Positions 35,669 through 43,917 of a DNA stretch of 64,000 nt are shown one piece after another. Within the stretch, counting starts at the first letter, position 1, and each line of letters starts with the position of its first letter. The translations under genes and the position numbers were made by a program. The notes under the pieces are model-generated. The model was not told the origin of the DNA and did no database searches. It worked only from the letters and a program-made list of their open reading frames with translations. This DNA is from Deltaproteobacteria bacterium (GTDB lineage Bacteria; Desulfobacterota; Desulfobulbia; Desulfobulbales; Desulfurivibrionaceae): NCBI GenBank assembly GCA_021811385.1, contig JAJZPC010000001.1, forward strand, positions 1 to 64,000. The letters are read 5' to 3'.

Positions 35669-38600
35669 ATGCGCTATATCGCTGACCTGCACATCCATTC
35701 CCCCTTCTCCCGCGCAACCAGCAAGGCCGGCAACCTGCAAGGGCTGGCCGCCTGGGCTCACGTCAAGGGCATCCATCTGCTCGGCACCGGCGACTTCACC
35801 CATCCCGGCTGGTTCAGTCAGCTCAAGGAACAGCTTGCCCCTGCCGAACCGGGATTCTTCAAGCTCAAGAACGAAGCAATCCCCCCCGCCTTGCCGCAGG
35901 CAACACCGGCTGCGCTTCCCATTCGTTTTCTGCTCACCGCCGAGATCAGCTCCATCTACAAACGTCACGGCGCGGTGCGCAAGGTGCACAACCTGCTCTA
36001 CGTGCCCGATTTCGCCTCGGCGGAACGGATCAACTCCGTCCTGGCCGGCATCGGCAACATCGAATCCGACGGCCGCCCCATCCTGGGCCTTGACTCCCGC
36101 GATCTGCTCGAAATCCTGCTCGAAAAGGCGCCCGAGGGTTTTCTGGTCCCAGCCCACATCTGGACGCCGTGGTTTTCCCTGTTCGGTTCACGCTCCGGTT
36201 TTAACACCATCGAGGAATGCTACGGCGATCTCAGCGCCCATGTCTTTGCCCTGGAAACCGGTCTCTCCTCGGACCCGGACATGAACCGGCTCATCCCTGC
36301 CCTGGACCGCTTCGCCCTGATCTCCAATTCCGATTGCCATTCTCCCGGCAAGTTGGGCCGGGAAGCCAACATCTTCAACACCGGCTTCAGCTTTGTCGGT
36401 TTGCGCGAGGCCCTGAAAAATCCCCTGAGCGGCACCTTTGCCGGGACGATCGAATTCTATCCGGAAGAAGGAAAATACCATTGCGACGGCCACCGGAACT
36501 GCCGGGTTTGCCTTGAGCCTGCCGAAACCAGAAAGATCGGGGCGATCTGCCCGGTCTGCGGCAAGCCCCTCACCGTGGGGGTGCTGCACCGGGTCATGGA
36601 GCTGGCCGAGCGGACAGAGCCGCACTACCCGCCGGGCTCACCTGCGGTGCACAGCCTTATCCCGCTGCCCGAGGTATTGGGTGAGATTCTCGGCGCCGGC
36701 CCGGCCACCAAGGGGGTAATGGCCCTGTACGCCAAGGTCATCGACCGTTTCGGTTCGGAGTTCACCCTGCTGCTCGACACGCCCATCGAAGAAATAAACC
36801 AAATGTCCCCGGTGCTGGGCGAGGCGGTGGCCCGCATCCGCACGGGCCGGGTCATCCGTACCCCCGGCTACGATGGGGAATTTGGGGTGATCCGGGTCTT
36901 CGGGGACGGAGAGCGGGAGGAGCTGGCCGGACAGATCAGTCTGTTTGCCGGAAAAAAGACCGCCCCGCCCGCGACAAAACAGGGCCGCGGCCCGCTCCCC
37001 CTTGAAAAGAAACCCGCTTTGCCGGACGATAAGCCCCGGCCCCCACGAAAGCCCAACCCGGAGCAACTGGCCGCCATCACCAGCAGAGCCGAGACCATTT
37101 TGGTGGCTGCCGGCCCCGGCACCGGCAAAACTTTTACTTTGGTGGCCAGAATCGAACATCTGCTGACCGCGGAAAACGCCCGGCCGGAAGGAATGGTGGC
37201 CATCACCTTCACCAACCGGGCAGCCCGGGAGATGCAAGAGCGTCTGAACCGGGATCTCGGCGGCGAGGCTGCCCGGGCCATCTTCGTGGGCACCTTCCAC
37301 GCCTATTGCCTGGCCCTGTTGCGCAAGGAAAACCCCGACCTCACGGTCATCGGCGAGGACGAGCGCGACCTGTATCTGCGCAAGGTTTTCCCGGATGTAT
37401 CCCGGGCCGAACACCATATCCTCAAAAAACAACTGGCCGGCTACGTTGATCAGCTCAACCGGGGGACATTGCCGGCCGAAGCCGCGCTGCCGGACCTTCT
37501 TGACCGCTATCTTGCCTCGCTTACGCCGAACAAAGCCATTGACCTTGACCTGGTCATCCCCCGATGCGTGGAACGCCTGAGTTGCGAGCCCGCCTTTGGA
37601 GGACAGGTCTCCGGCCAAGTGGCCCATCTCTTTGTCGACGAATTCCAGGACCTCAACCATCCCCAGTACCAGTTGGTTCTGTTACTCGGCAGGCAGGCGC
37701 GGGTATTTGCCATCGGCGATCCCAACCAGGCGATTTACGGCTTTCGCGGCAGCGATCTCACCCTGTTCCAGCAATTCCGGGAAAGACCGGGCGTCACCAC
37801 CCTGCCCCTGATCCGCAACTACCGTTCAGCCCCGGCCATTATCGATGGCGCGGCAGCCCTCATTCGCCGGAACCGGCAGAGCGGCGACACCCAGCTTGTT
37901 CCCGAAAGCACCAGCTCGGCGTCCATCGAATGGCATCAAGCGCCAAGCGCCCAGGCCGAGGCGGAGTTTATCGTGCACCGCATCGAAGAAGGGGTGGGCG
38001 GCCTCAGCAGCCTTTCCCGGCAAACGGGCCGAGGCGGCGGCCATGCCCCGGCCCGGAGCTTTGCCGATTTCGCCGTGCTCTACCGGCTCAGCCAGATGGC
38101 GGAGCCCATTGCCGAAGCCTTGCACCGCAAGGGCATCCCCTTCCAGCTTGTCGGCGCCACTCCTTTTTACCTCAAGCCCGCCCTGAAACCCGCCTACCAT
38201 CTCCTGTTGGCCAGCGCGCCGGATGCGGGCCTGATCGAGCATCTTCTGCTGATCGCAGATCTTCCCGGGGTCGGAGAGGCAACCATTGCCCTTATCGAGA
38301 AGGAACTCCCCTTGCGCTGCCCTGATTTTTACGAGGGAGCGCTCGCCCTTTCCCTGCCAGCCGGCGCGGCAACAAGCCTCCGGCAGCTAGGCGAAATTAT
38401 CGGAAAATTCCGCCGGGCGGCGGAGCATGGCCTTGCCCACCCCCTGGCCGAAGCCATGCCCGCATTGGGCATCGATCCCCCGGAAGCGGAGGCCAAACGG
38501 TTGCTCGAGCTGGCCAACGCCTTTGGCAACGATCTCCAGGCCTTTTGCGCACATCTCCGGCAAAATGCCCAGGCCACCGCCTACGATGAACGGGCCGAGG

Positions 38601-38929
38601 CCGTGGCCCTCATGACCATGCATGGCGCCAAGGGGCTGGAGTTTCCGGTGGTCTTTCTGGCCGGGATGGAAGAGGAGATCCTCCCCTGCACCATTGCCAA
38701 TCTGCACTCCAACGTGGAAGAAGAACGCCGCCTCCTCTATGTGGCCATGACCAGGGCGCAGGAGAGCCTGATTCTAAGCGGTGCCGCAAGCCGCACCGTC
38801 TTCAACCGTACAACCGGCCACCGCCCCTCCCGCTTTATCCAGGAAATCCCGGCATCCCTGCTGAGCGAGGTTGAACACTCCCTGGCCAAGCGGCGGAATG
38901 CCGGCGGGAGACAACTGCAACTTTTTTAG
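35669..38929 (+). CDS. PHP/endonuclease Q-like domain fused to UvrD-type helicase
   Basis: 1086 residues. Residues 1 to about 420 match EndoQ-type PHP nucleases: DLHIHSPFSRATS, LLGTGDFTHPGWF, EISSIYKRHGAVRKVHN, PAHIWTPWFSLFG, SNSDCHSPGKLGREAN as metal ligands, and a four-cysteine zinc site CRVC...CPVC (about 276-303). Residues 460-1086 form an SF1A helicase: Walker A AAGPGTGKTF (about 480), FVDEFQD (about 655), GDPNQAIYGFRGSD, LIRNYRS, MTMHGAKGLEF and LLYVAMTRAQESL. EndoQ cuts DNA at deaminated bases (uracil, hypoxanthine, xanthine), so the fusion suggests coupled nicking and unwinding in repair. The function of the bacterial fusion is inferred. Confidence 0.85.
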   Translation: MRYIADLHIHSPFSRATSKAGNLQGLAAWAHVKGIHLLGTGDFTHPGWFSQLKEQLAPAEPGFFKLKNEAIPPALPQATPAALPIRFLLTAEISSIYKRHGAVRKVHNLLYVPDFASAERINSVLAGIGNIESDGRPILGLDSRDLLEILLEKAPEGFLVPAHIWTPWFSLFGSRSGFNTIEECYGDLSAHVFALETGLSSDPDMNRLIPALDRFALISNSDCHSPGKLGREANIFNTGFSFVGLREALKNPLSGTFAGTIEFYPEEGKYHCDGHRNCRVCLEPAETRKIGAICPVCGKPLTVGVLHRVMELAERTEPHYPPGSPAVHSLIPLPEVLGEILGAGPATKGVMALYAKVIDRFGSEFTLLLDTPIEEINQMSPVLGEAVARIRTGRVIRTPGYDGEFGVIRVFGDGEREELAGQISLFAGKKTAPPATKQGRGPLPLEKKPALPDDKPRPPRKPNPEQLAAITSRAETILVAAGPGTGKTFTLVARIEHLLTAENARPEGMVAITFTNRAAREMQERLNRDLGGEAARAIFVGTFHAYCLALLRKENPDLTVIGEDERDLYLRKVFPDVSRAEHHILKKQLAGYVDQLNRGTLPAEAALPDLLDRYLASLTPNKAIDLDLVIPRCVERLSCEPAFGGQVSGQVAHLFVDEFQDLNHPQYQLVLLLGRQARVFAIGDPNQAIYGFRGSDLTLFQQFRERPGVTTLPLIRNYRSAPAIIDGAAALIRRNRQSGDTQLVPESTSSASIEWHQAPSAQAEAEFIVHRIEEGVGGLSSLSRQTGRGGGHAPARSFADFAVLYRLSQMAEPIAEALHRKGIPFQLVGATPFYLKPALKPAYHLLLASAPDAGLIEHLLLIADLPGVGEATIALIEKELPLRCPDFYEGALALSLPAGAATSLRQLGEIIGKFRRAAEHGLAHPLAEAMPALGIDPPEAEAKRLLELANAFGNDLQAFCAHLRQNAQATAYDERAEAVALMTMHGAKGLEFPVVFLAGMEEEILPCTIANLHSNVEEERRLLYVAMTRAQESLILSGAASRTVFNRTTGHRPSRFIQEIPASLLSEVEHSLAKRRNAGGRQLQLF

Positions 38930-38996
38930 GGGAGTGGTTGCGCACTCTGTTTTTTCGCTCCATCTTGGCAAAACCCTTATCACAAACCGGAGTCCC

Positions 38997-39515
38997 ATGA
39001 AAAATCAGGACAGACCCGCGCCCAGGACCATCCGGATCGGCGCGGCAAACATCGGCCTGATCGGCCTTGATCAGGCCCTGAGCACGGCGCTGACCGGGCA
39101 GATGCCGGAAGAGAAGGCGGTGGATTTCCTTTTCGGCGCCATTGCCAAGGAAAACTACGTCCCGGCGACGGCGGAACCGGCCTACCGCGAGGCATTACGA
39201 GCCGAATATCGACGCCGCCAGGGGATACAGACCGTTGCGCCGGAAATCCTCACCATCCGGGTGCTAGGCTCCGGCTGCGTGACCTGCAACACCCTCAGCG
39301 CCATGCTCTATGAATCCCTGCAGAAATTCGGCCTGGCCGCCGACATGGAATCGGTGCATGATCTGGATGAGATCTGGCGCTTCGGGGTCACCAAAACCCC
39401 GGCCCTGATCATCAACAGCACGGTGAAATGCGCCGGGCGCATGCCATCCCCGGCGGAGGTCGAGGCATGGGTTAGGGAAGAGAGTGAAAAACTGAGAATG
39501 AAGATTGCAGGATAA
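38997..39515 (+). CDS. Thioredoxin-like protein with N-terminal helical extension
   Basis: The true start is probably the ATG at 38997 (MKNQDRPAPRTIRIGAAN), 42 codons inside the track ORF; 172 residues. The C-terminal 80 residues are a small thioredoxin fold of the redox-active disulfide type: ILTIRVLGSGCVTCNTLSAM (CVTC active site, about residue 94), then the cis-Pro motif TKTPALIIN. The N-terminal 80 residues are helical (LIGLDQALSTALTG, EKAVDFLFGAIAKENYVP) and not recognised. It could serve as a redox partner in anaerobic metabolism. Confidence 0.72.
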   Translation: MKNQDRPAPRTIRIGAANIGLIGLDQALSTALTGQMPEEKAVDFLFGAIAKENYVPATAEPAYREALRAEYRRRQGIQTVAPEILTIRVLGSGCVTCNTLSAMLYESLQKFGLAADMESVHDLDEIWRFGVTKTPALIINSTVKCAGRMPSPAEVEAWVREESEKLRMKIAG

Positions 39516-39564
39516 AACATTTTTCCCGAGATACCCTTCCCGGCACCCATCCATCGAGGCCACC

Positions 39565-39951
39565 ATGAACCTTTCCCAAAGAATGGCATCCGCTGAAACC
39601 CGGATCACCAAGGCGGTTTTCCCCAACACCACCAACCACTACGCAACCCTGTTCGGCGGCACCGCCCTGCAGTGGATGGACGAAGCGGCCTTTATCACCG
39701 CAACCCGCTTTTCCCGGCAAAAAACCGTCACGGTCTGTTCGGATCGCATCGATTTCAAGACCCCGATCCCGGCGGGAACCTTTGTCGAACTGGTCGGCCA
39801 GGTGGTCAAGGTCGGCAACACCAGCATCCAGGTCCGGGTAACCGTGTACCTCGAACAGATGTACGACGAGAGCAGGGAAAAGGCCATCGAGGGACTTTTC
39901 ACCTTTGTCGCGGTTGACGATGCCATGCGCCCGATTCCGGTGAAGAAATAA
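39565..39951 (+). CDS. Acyl-CoA thioesterase (hotdog fold, YciA-like)
   Basis: The start is most likely the ATG at 39565 (MNLSQRMASAETRITKAVFP) with GAGG at 7 nt; 128 residues. The track start at 39505 lies inside the previous gene. Hotdog motifs: NHYATLFGGTALQWMDEAAF (active-site region), KTPIPAGTFVELVGQV and QVRVTVYLEQM. It hydrolyses acyl-CoA thioesters, probably short or medium chains. Stop 15 codons from a terminal KK. It follows the thioredoxin-like gene by 49 nt. Confidence 0.8.
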   Translation: MNLSQRMASAETRITKAVFPNTTNHYATLFGGTALQWMDEAAFITATRFSRQKTVTVCSDRIDFKTPIPAGTFVELVGQVVKVGNTSIQVRVTVYLEQMYDESREKAIEGLFTFVAVDDAMRPIPVKK

Positions 39952-40010
39952 TGCCCGCCTTGCCCGGCCGAAACAGATCGTAAAAATTTCCGCCACGACC
40001 ACTTTATTTT

Positions 40011-40038
40011 TTGATTCACCCCGGAGAATCTGTATACT
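40011..40038 (+). promoter_or_regulatory. Putative sigma70-type promoter
   Basis: TTGATT (40011-40016), a 16-nt spacer and TATACT (40033-40038), about 66 nt before the gene at 40105. A good -10, an acceptable -35. Confidence 0.55.
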
Positions 40039-40104
40039 ATGAAATAAGAGCTTCGATCCGGTTGTTGCCCCTACGGCAATCATCACACGATGCAGAGGTC
40101 AGCC

Positions 40105-40443
40105 ATGCCCCTCTCCAATTTCCCCCAGGCGGAAATGCGTTTTGAACTCCAGGTGTACCAGCGCCCCAGCGACGAAAAACGGCTGCGCGACACCCACATC
40201 GCTTTTTCCGGCGCCCCTCAAAAACATCCGAACAACCCGCAGAAGATCTGCCTGGTTGTCGATCCCTACAGCGAAAACACCTTTTATTACGAATTCAACA
40301 CCCAGGATATCTCCTATGTTGAAGAACTGGCCAACATCGTCACCATGGACGGCGAGGTGGTTCCCATGGCCAAAATCTGGGTGAAAAAGAAAAGCATCGC
40401 CATACGCAGCACCCCTTTTGTGGTGGAAAGCACCAGGCGGTGA
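40105..40443 (+). CDS. Conserved hypothetical protein
   Basis: 112 residues from the ATG at 40105 (GAGG 7 nt before); the track start at 40090 is less likely. No transmembrane segment or signal. The sequence (VYQRPSDEKRLRDTHIAFSG, ICLVVDPYSENTFYYEF, VKKKSIAIRSTPFVVE) looks like a small beta-rich cytoplasmic protein found in sulfate and metal reducers; I recall no experimental function. Own promoter upstream; a universal stress protein gene follows at 150 nt. Confidence 0.65.
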   Translation: MPLSNFPQAEMRFELQVYQRPSDEKRLRDTHIAFSGAPQKHPNNPQKICLVVDPYSENTFYYEFNTQDISYVEELANIVTMDGEVVPMAKIWVKKKSIAIRSTPFVVESTRR

Positions 40444-40592
40444 GGCATAAGCCGGACATGGTTGCCTTACCCCGTAATCCGTTACCAAGAGCTGCCACCC
40501 GGATTCCCGCCCCTGGCGCGGACCATGGTTTTCCCTGAGAACCGGAACCACCCCGAACTGGTTCAACATCTTTTTCCAGAGGAGGCTCGGCC

Positions 40593-41039
40593 ATGAACGA
40601 CATCAAAAAAATTCTGGTCCCCACGGATTTCTCCGAACATTCAAACAGGGTTCTGCAATCCGCCGTCATGATCGCGCGCAAGTTCGAGGCAGCCATCGAG
40701 GTGGTTTTTGTGGTGGAGAGCCTTGACGCCTATGCCGGTTTTGCAGTGCCCCACCTGCCCTTGGAAAACCTGGAAAAAGATCTGCTCGAACGAGCCAGGC
40801 GCAAGATGGCGGAATTCGTCGACGAAAACATGGCGCATGATATCCCCCATGCAAGCGCGGTGCTCAACGGCAATGTCCCCGGCGAGATCGTCCGCCACGC
40901 CAAGACCACAGGCTGCGACATGATCATGATCGGCACCCAAACCTGTAGAGGGACGGAAAAAGCCCTGTTCGGCAGCGTTACCGAGCGGGTGATCAAAACC
41001 GCCCACTGCCCTGTGCTCAGCATGAACCCTTGCATGTAA
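40593..41039 (+). CDS. Universal stress protein (UspA family)
   Basis: 148 residues with a strong ribosome site (GAGGAGG). N-terminal KKILVPTDFSEHSNRVLQSA, the ATP-binding-type motif GTQTCRGTEKALFGSVTERV (quoted in part; family pattern G-2x-G-9x-G-S) and C-terminal PVLSMNP. Single-domain Usp, probably nucleotide binding, cytoplasmic. Its partner or stimulus is not indicated by neighbours. Confidence 0.85.
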   Translation: MNDIKKILVPTDFSEHSNRVLQSAVMIARKFEAAIEVVFVVESLDAYAGFAVPHLPLENLEKDLLERARRKMAEFVDENMAHDIPHASAVLNGNVPGEIVRHAKTTGCDMIMIGTQTCRGTEKALFGSVTERVIKTAHCPVLSMNPCM

Positions 41040-41085
41040 CAGTCCGGATTCCCGGCATCGCTCTCAACATCCACGGAGGTTTCCC

Positions 41086-41268
41086 ATGAAAATGCTCGAC
41101 ATCAAAGCAAAGGCGAAAGATCTTGGTATCAGGCCAGGCAAGATGAAAAAAGAGGAGCTCATCCGCGCCATCCAGGAAAGAGAAGGCAATTTCCCCTGCT
41201 TCGGCTCGGCCATGGAGCACTGCAGCCAGGAAGACTGCTGCTGGCGAGAGGATTGCATGCCCATGTAA
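41086..41268 (+). CDS. Small SAP-domain, cysteine-rich protein
   Basis: 60 residues, GGAGG before the ATG. Residues 1-34 (MLDIKAKAKDLGIRPGKMKK, ELIRAIQ) resemble a SAP/Rho-N helix-loop-helix that binds nucleic acid. Residues 36-60 hold five cysteines (PCFGSAMEHCSQEDCCWREDC in part), possibly a metal or redox site. A compact DNA/RNA-binding protein with a possible metal sensor tail is one reading; no function is established. Confidence 0.7.
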   Translation: MKMLDIKAKAKDLGIRPGKMKKEELIRAIQEREGNFPCFGSAMEHCSQEDCCWREDCMPM

Positions 41269-41295
41269 CAAACACCCAGCCCGCCGGAAAACCCC

Positions 41296-41601
41296 ATGCC
41301 GACCGACACTGAACCCATTGAAGGCAACTGGTACGAGGCCATCGAGGATGGCGCCCGCTTCGTCGTGGTTACCGTTGACGAGGAGGAGGGGCTGATCGAG
41401 CTCCAGCATGACGATGGGGCAACGGAAGAAATCACCTTCGAAGCCTGGCATGAGGCAGATCTTACCGCCATTGCCCCGCCGGACGAAGTGGGGGTGTTCG
41501 ATGACCTGGCTGACCAGGACGATGAGACACAGGAGTGGGGCCAGACTGAAAATCAGGAGGATGACGATTGGGGGGAGCCTTTACCCGAGATCGAGGAGTA
41601 A
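41296..41601 (+). CDS. Small acidic conserved protein (DUF6763-like)
   Basis: 101 residues, strongly acidic. The N-terminal 60 residues (EGNWYEAIEDGARFVVVTVD, GLIELQHDDGATEEITFEAW) resemble a small conserved SH3-like family I tentatively link to DUF6763. The C-terminal 40 residues are a low-complexity D/E/Q tail. Located 27 nt behind the SAP protein; probably co-transcribed. No function known. Confidence 0.6.
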   Translation: MPTDTEPIEGNWYEAIEDGARFVVVTVDEEEGLIELQHDDGATEEITFEAWHEADLTAIAPPDEVGVFDDLADQDDETQEWGQTENQEDDDWGEPLPEIEE

Positions 41602-41627
41602 TCGACGTCAGGGGGAGCTTGCAGCCC

Positions 41628-42041
41628 TCAGCCCCCCACCTTCCCCAAGGTGAAAACCTTCTCGATGCTCTCCCGCAGAGTATCCCTGGTAAAGGGCTTG
41701 ACCACGTAATCGCTGACCTGGGCCCGAATCGCTTCGAGAATCAGATGCGGCTGCGCCTCGGCCGTTACCATGATAAAAGGGATGTCCTTGGTGGCCTCAT
41801 TCTTCCGGACATTGCGCAACACCTCAATGCCGTGCATTACTTGCATGCACCAGTCGGAGAAAATAAGATCAACCTGTTCTTCCTCAAGAATCCGCAGCGC
41901 CTTTTTCCCGTTGTCCGCCTCAAGGATATTGGAATAGCCCAACGCCCGCAGATGATTGATGATAATGCGGCGCATGACCAGCGAATCATCAACCACCAGC
42001 ACCTTCATGTTCGGATCGGGTTCCATCATCTCATAACACAT
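41628..42041 (-). CDS. CheY-like response regulator (receiver domain only)
   Basis: 137 residues as in the track; the conserved domain begins at MKVLVVDDSLVMRRI (ATG at 42008), so the start is uncertain. The acidic pair is in VVDDS, the phospho-acceptor in DLIFSDWCMQVMHG, the Thr/Ser in IMVTAEA and the Lys in YVVKPFT. No output domain. Such stand-alone receivers work in chemotaxis or phosphorelays. No kinase or chemotaxis gene is in the window. Confidence 0.88.
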   Translation of the reverse strand: MCYEMMEPDPNMKVLVVDDSLVMRRIIINHLRALGYSNILEADNGKKALRILEEEQVDLIFSDWCMQVMHGIEVLRNVRKNEATKDIPFIMVTAEAQPHLILEAIRAQVSDYVVKPFTRDTLRESIEKVFTLGKVGG

Positions 42042-42182
42042 GCCATGTGACGGCGTTTCGCCAGGTTATCCTGCAAGCGGAACTCCTGCAATGCTCCTGA
42101 TTTTCCGATTATAGCGGAGGTTCCCGAGGAATCAAAGCAATTCATGGGATAAATCCCCGCTCGCAGACGGAGAGAGACCCAC

Positions 42183-42216
42183 AAAAAAAAGGAACCAGCT
42201 TTTCGGCTGATTCCTT
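42183..42216 (-). terminator. Rho-independent terminator of tRNA-Arg
   Basis: On the minus strand AAGGAATCAGC-CGAAAA-GCTGGTTCCTT followed by TTTTTT; a stable stem with one G-T pair, directly behind the tRNA 3' end. Confidence 0.85.
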
Positions 42217-42224
42217 ATGGTTTC

Positions 42225-42301
42225 TGGTGGGCGGAGCGGGGATCGAACCCACGACCTTTGGCTTCGGAGGCCAACACTCTATCCAACTGAGCTACCCGCC
42301 C
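42225..42301 (-). tRNA. tRNA-Arg (anticodon CCG)
   Basis: Minus strand, 77 nt with encoded CCA (42225-42227). Acceptor GGGCGGG with CCGCCC, D arm AGCTCAGTTGGATAGAGT, anticodon loop CTCCGAA in a TTGGC/GCCAA stem (anticodon CCG), T arm GTGGGTTCGATCCCCGC. A clear terminator follows. Confidence 0.95.
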
Positions 42302-42326
42302 TCGGGTTTTTATGTACAGTGGCAAC

Positions 42327-43802
42327 CTACTTACCATGTATCGCTTTTTCAGTAAAGCCATTTTCACCGGTCGCACGAGGGTGCAGACTTACGACCAGAA
42401 TCCTTCTGGCGCTGGGGCCGATGGCTGCCCGCTGGTCAGGGCGCACCCCGAGAATGGCGACGATCCCCTCTTGGTCGGCCAGGATAGGTATCCGCGTCCG
42501 CTGTGCCACGGGGATCTTTTGGTCGGTGAAAAAATCGCCGACCTTTTTTGAACCCGGCGCCCCCAGGGGATGAAACCGGTCTCCCTCCCGGAAAGAGCGA
42601 ACCACCAAAGGAAAACAAATCTTATCGGCATCGCAGAAGATGATCTTTGGACCCTGCGCCTCCCAACCGTTGGGAAGCGCATCCAGAAAACGGAGGATGA
42701 CCGTTACCCCCAGGGGTTCGAGGAGACATTCACCCGGACCGGAAAGCTCTTGAAAAAAAGATCCCTCCCCCCCCGGTTCCGAGAGATTGCCGCGCACAGC
42801 CTGGCGCCCCTGGGGATAGCGAAAACACACCCGCCCTTCTGCCTTGACAACCCGCAGGCCACGGGCCAGATGCAATCCTGCGCCTTCTGCCCCGGTTTCG
42901 ATCAGGGAAAGCAGTTGGGCAATCTGCCGAAACGATGGCCGGCAGTCCATGCGCCAGCAGGCTGATTCCAGGATGCGCCGCCGAATGGCCAGGGGTTGGG
43001 ACAAAAAATCCGCTACCTGAATCGTCAGCCCTCCAGGTTCGCCGCCCTCCTCGACAACCACCTCGGCATAGGCCTGGCCGGCCATTCCGGCCAGCAATTC
43101 TTCTTCCCCCTGCAAAATCTCCGCTGTTTCCCGCAGGGAATTGCCGATATTGGGATTGAAATGGGCCTGCAGATAGGGCAACAGATCGAGCCGGATCCGG
43201 TTGCGCAGATAAATCCGCTGGAGGTTGGAGCTGTCGAGGCAATAGGGGATGTTTTCTTCGGCAAGATAGCCAAGAATCTCTTCCTTGGCTATGCCCAGCA
43301 AAGGTCGGACAACCAGGCCATCACGCATCCTGGCCATGCCGGTCAACCCCGCGCGGCCGGTGCCCCGGATAAGCCGGAGCAGGATCTCCTCGGCCTGGTC
43401 ATCCGCCGTGTGGGCCACGGCAATCTTGGTGCCCCGATGGCGCGCTGCCACCTCCGCTAAGAATTCGTAGCGCAGATTGCGGGCCGCATGCTCGCGGCTC
43501 AGTCCCTGCTCCCTGGCGCAGAGAGCAACCTCCACCCTGCCGCACTCACAACAGGCAAGCCCCAGCCCCTGCGCCGCCTCCCGCACCAAACGCGCCTCCG
43601 CCTCGGCCTCCAAAGGCCGCAGGCCATGGTCCACATGGGCAACCACCAGAGAAATCCCCAAATTCGAAGCCAGTTGCGCCAAGGCGTGGAGCAGGGCCAT
43701 GGAATCCGGCCCGCCGGATACCGCCACGACACAACGCTCTCCAAGGGCAAGGAGTCCCTCTCGCCGGATAGCCTCTGCCACCTTTTTTACGAAAAAATGC
43801 AT
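42327..43802 (-). CDS. tilS: tRNA(Ile)-lysidine synthase
   Basis: 491 residues. The N-terminal PP-loop CVVAVSGGPDSMALLHALA (about residue 24) binds ATP; VAHVDHGLRP, CREQGLSREHAARNLRYEFL in part, and VAHTADDQAEEILLRLIRG in part follow the TilS pattern; the C-terminal substrate-binding domains (about 370-491) include DRFHPLGAPGSKKVGDFFTD. It makes lysidine at C34 of tRNA-Ile(CAU). Divergent from galU. Confidence 0.92.
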   Translation of the reverse strand: MHFFVKKVAEAIRREGLLALGERCVVAVSGGPDSMALLHALAQLASNLGISLVVAHVDHGLRPLEAEAEARLVREAAQGLGLACCECGRVEVALCAREQGLSREHAARNLRYEFLAEVAARHRGTKIAVAHTADDQAEEILLRLIRGTGRAGLTGMARMRDGLVVRPLLGIAKEEILGYLAEENIPYCLDSSNLQRIYLRNRIRLDLLPYLQAHFNPNIGNSLRETAEILQGEEELLAGMAGQAYAEVVVEEGGEPGGLTIQVADFLSQPLAIRRRILESACWRMDCRPSFRQIAQLLSLIETGAEGAGLHLARGLRVVKAEGRVCFRYPQGRQAVRGNLSEPGGEGSFFQELSGPGECLLEPLGVTVILRFLDALPNGWEAQGPKIIFCDADKICFPLVVRSFREGDRFHPLGAPGSKKVGDFFTDQKIPVAQRTRIPILADQEGIVAILGVRPDQRAAIGPSARRILVVSLHPRATGENGFTEKAIHGK

Positions 43803-43841
43803 ACGCCCCGGCTGGTGATCATTATTCCCTTGAACAAGCAG

Positions 43842-43870
43842 TTGTCTTTGGCTATGTGATATACCATACT
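43842..43870 (+). promoter_or_regulatory. Putative galU promoter
   Basis: TTGTCT (43842-43847), a 17-nt spacer and CATACT (43865-43870), 47 nt before the galU ATG. Both boxes are one or two bases off consensus. Confidence 0.45.
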
Positions 43871-43917
43871 AACAGCGTATCCTTTTTTTAAGAAAAACAC
43901 TCAGCAACGGGTCTCCC

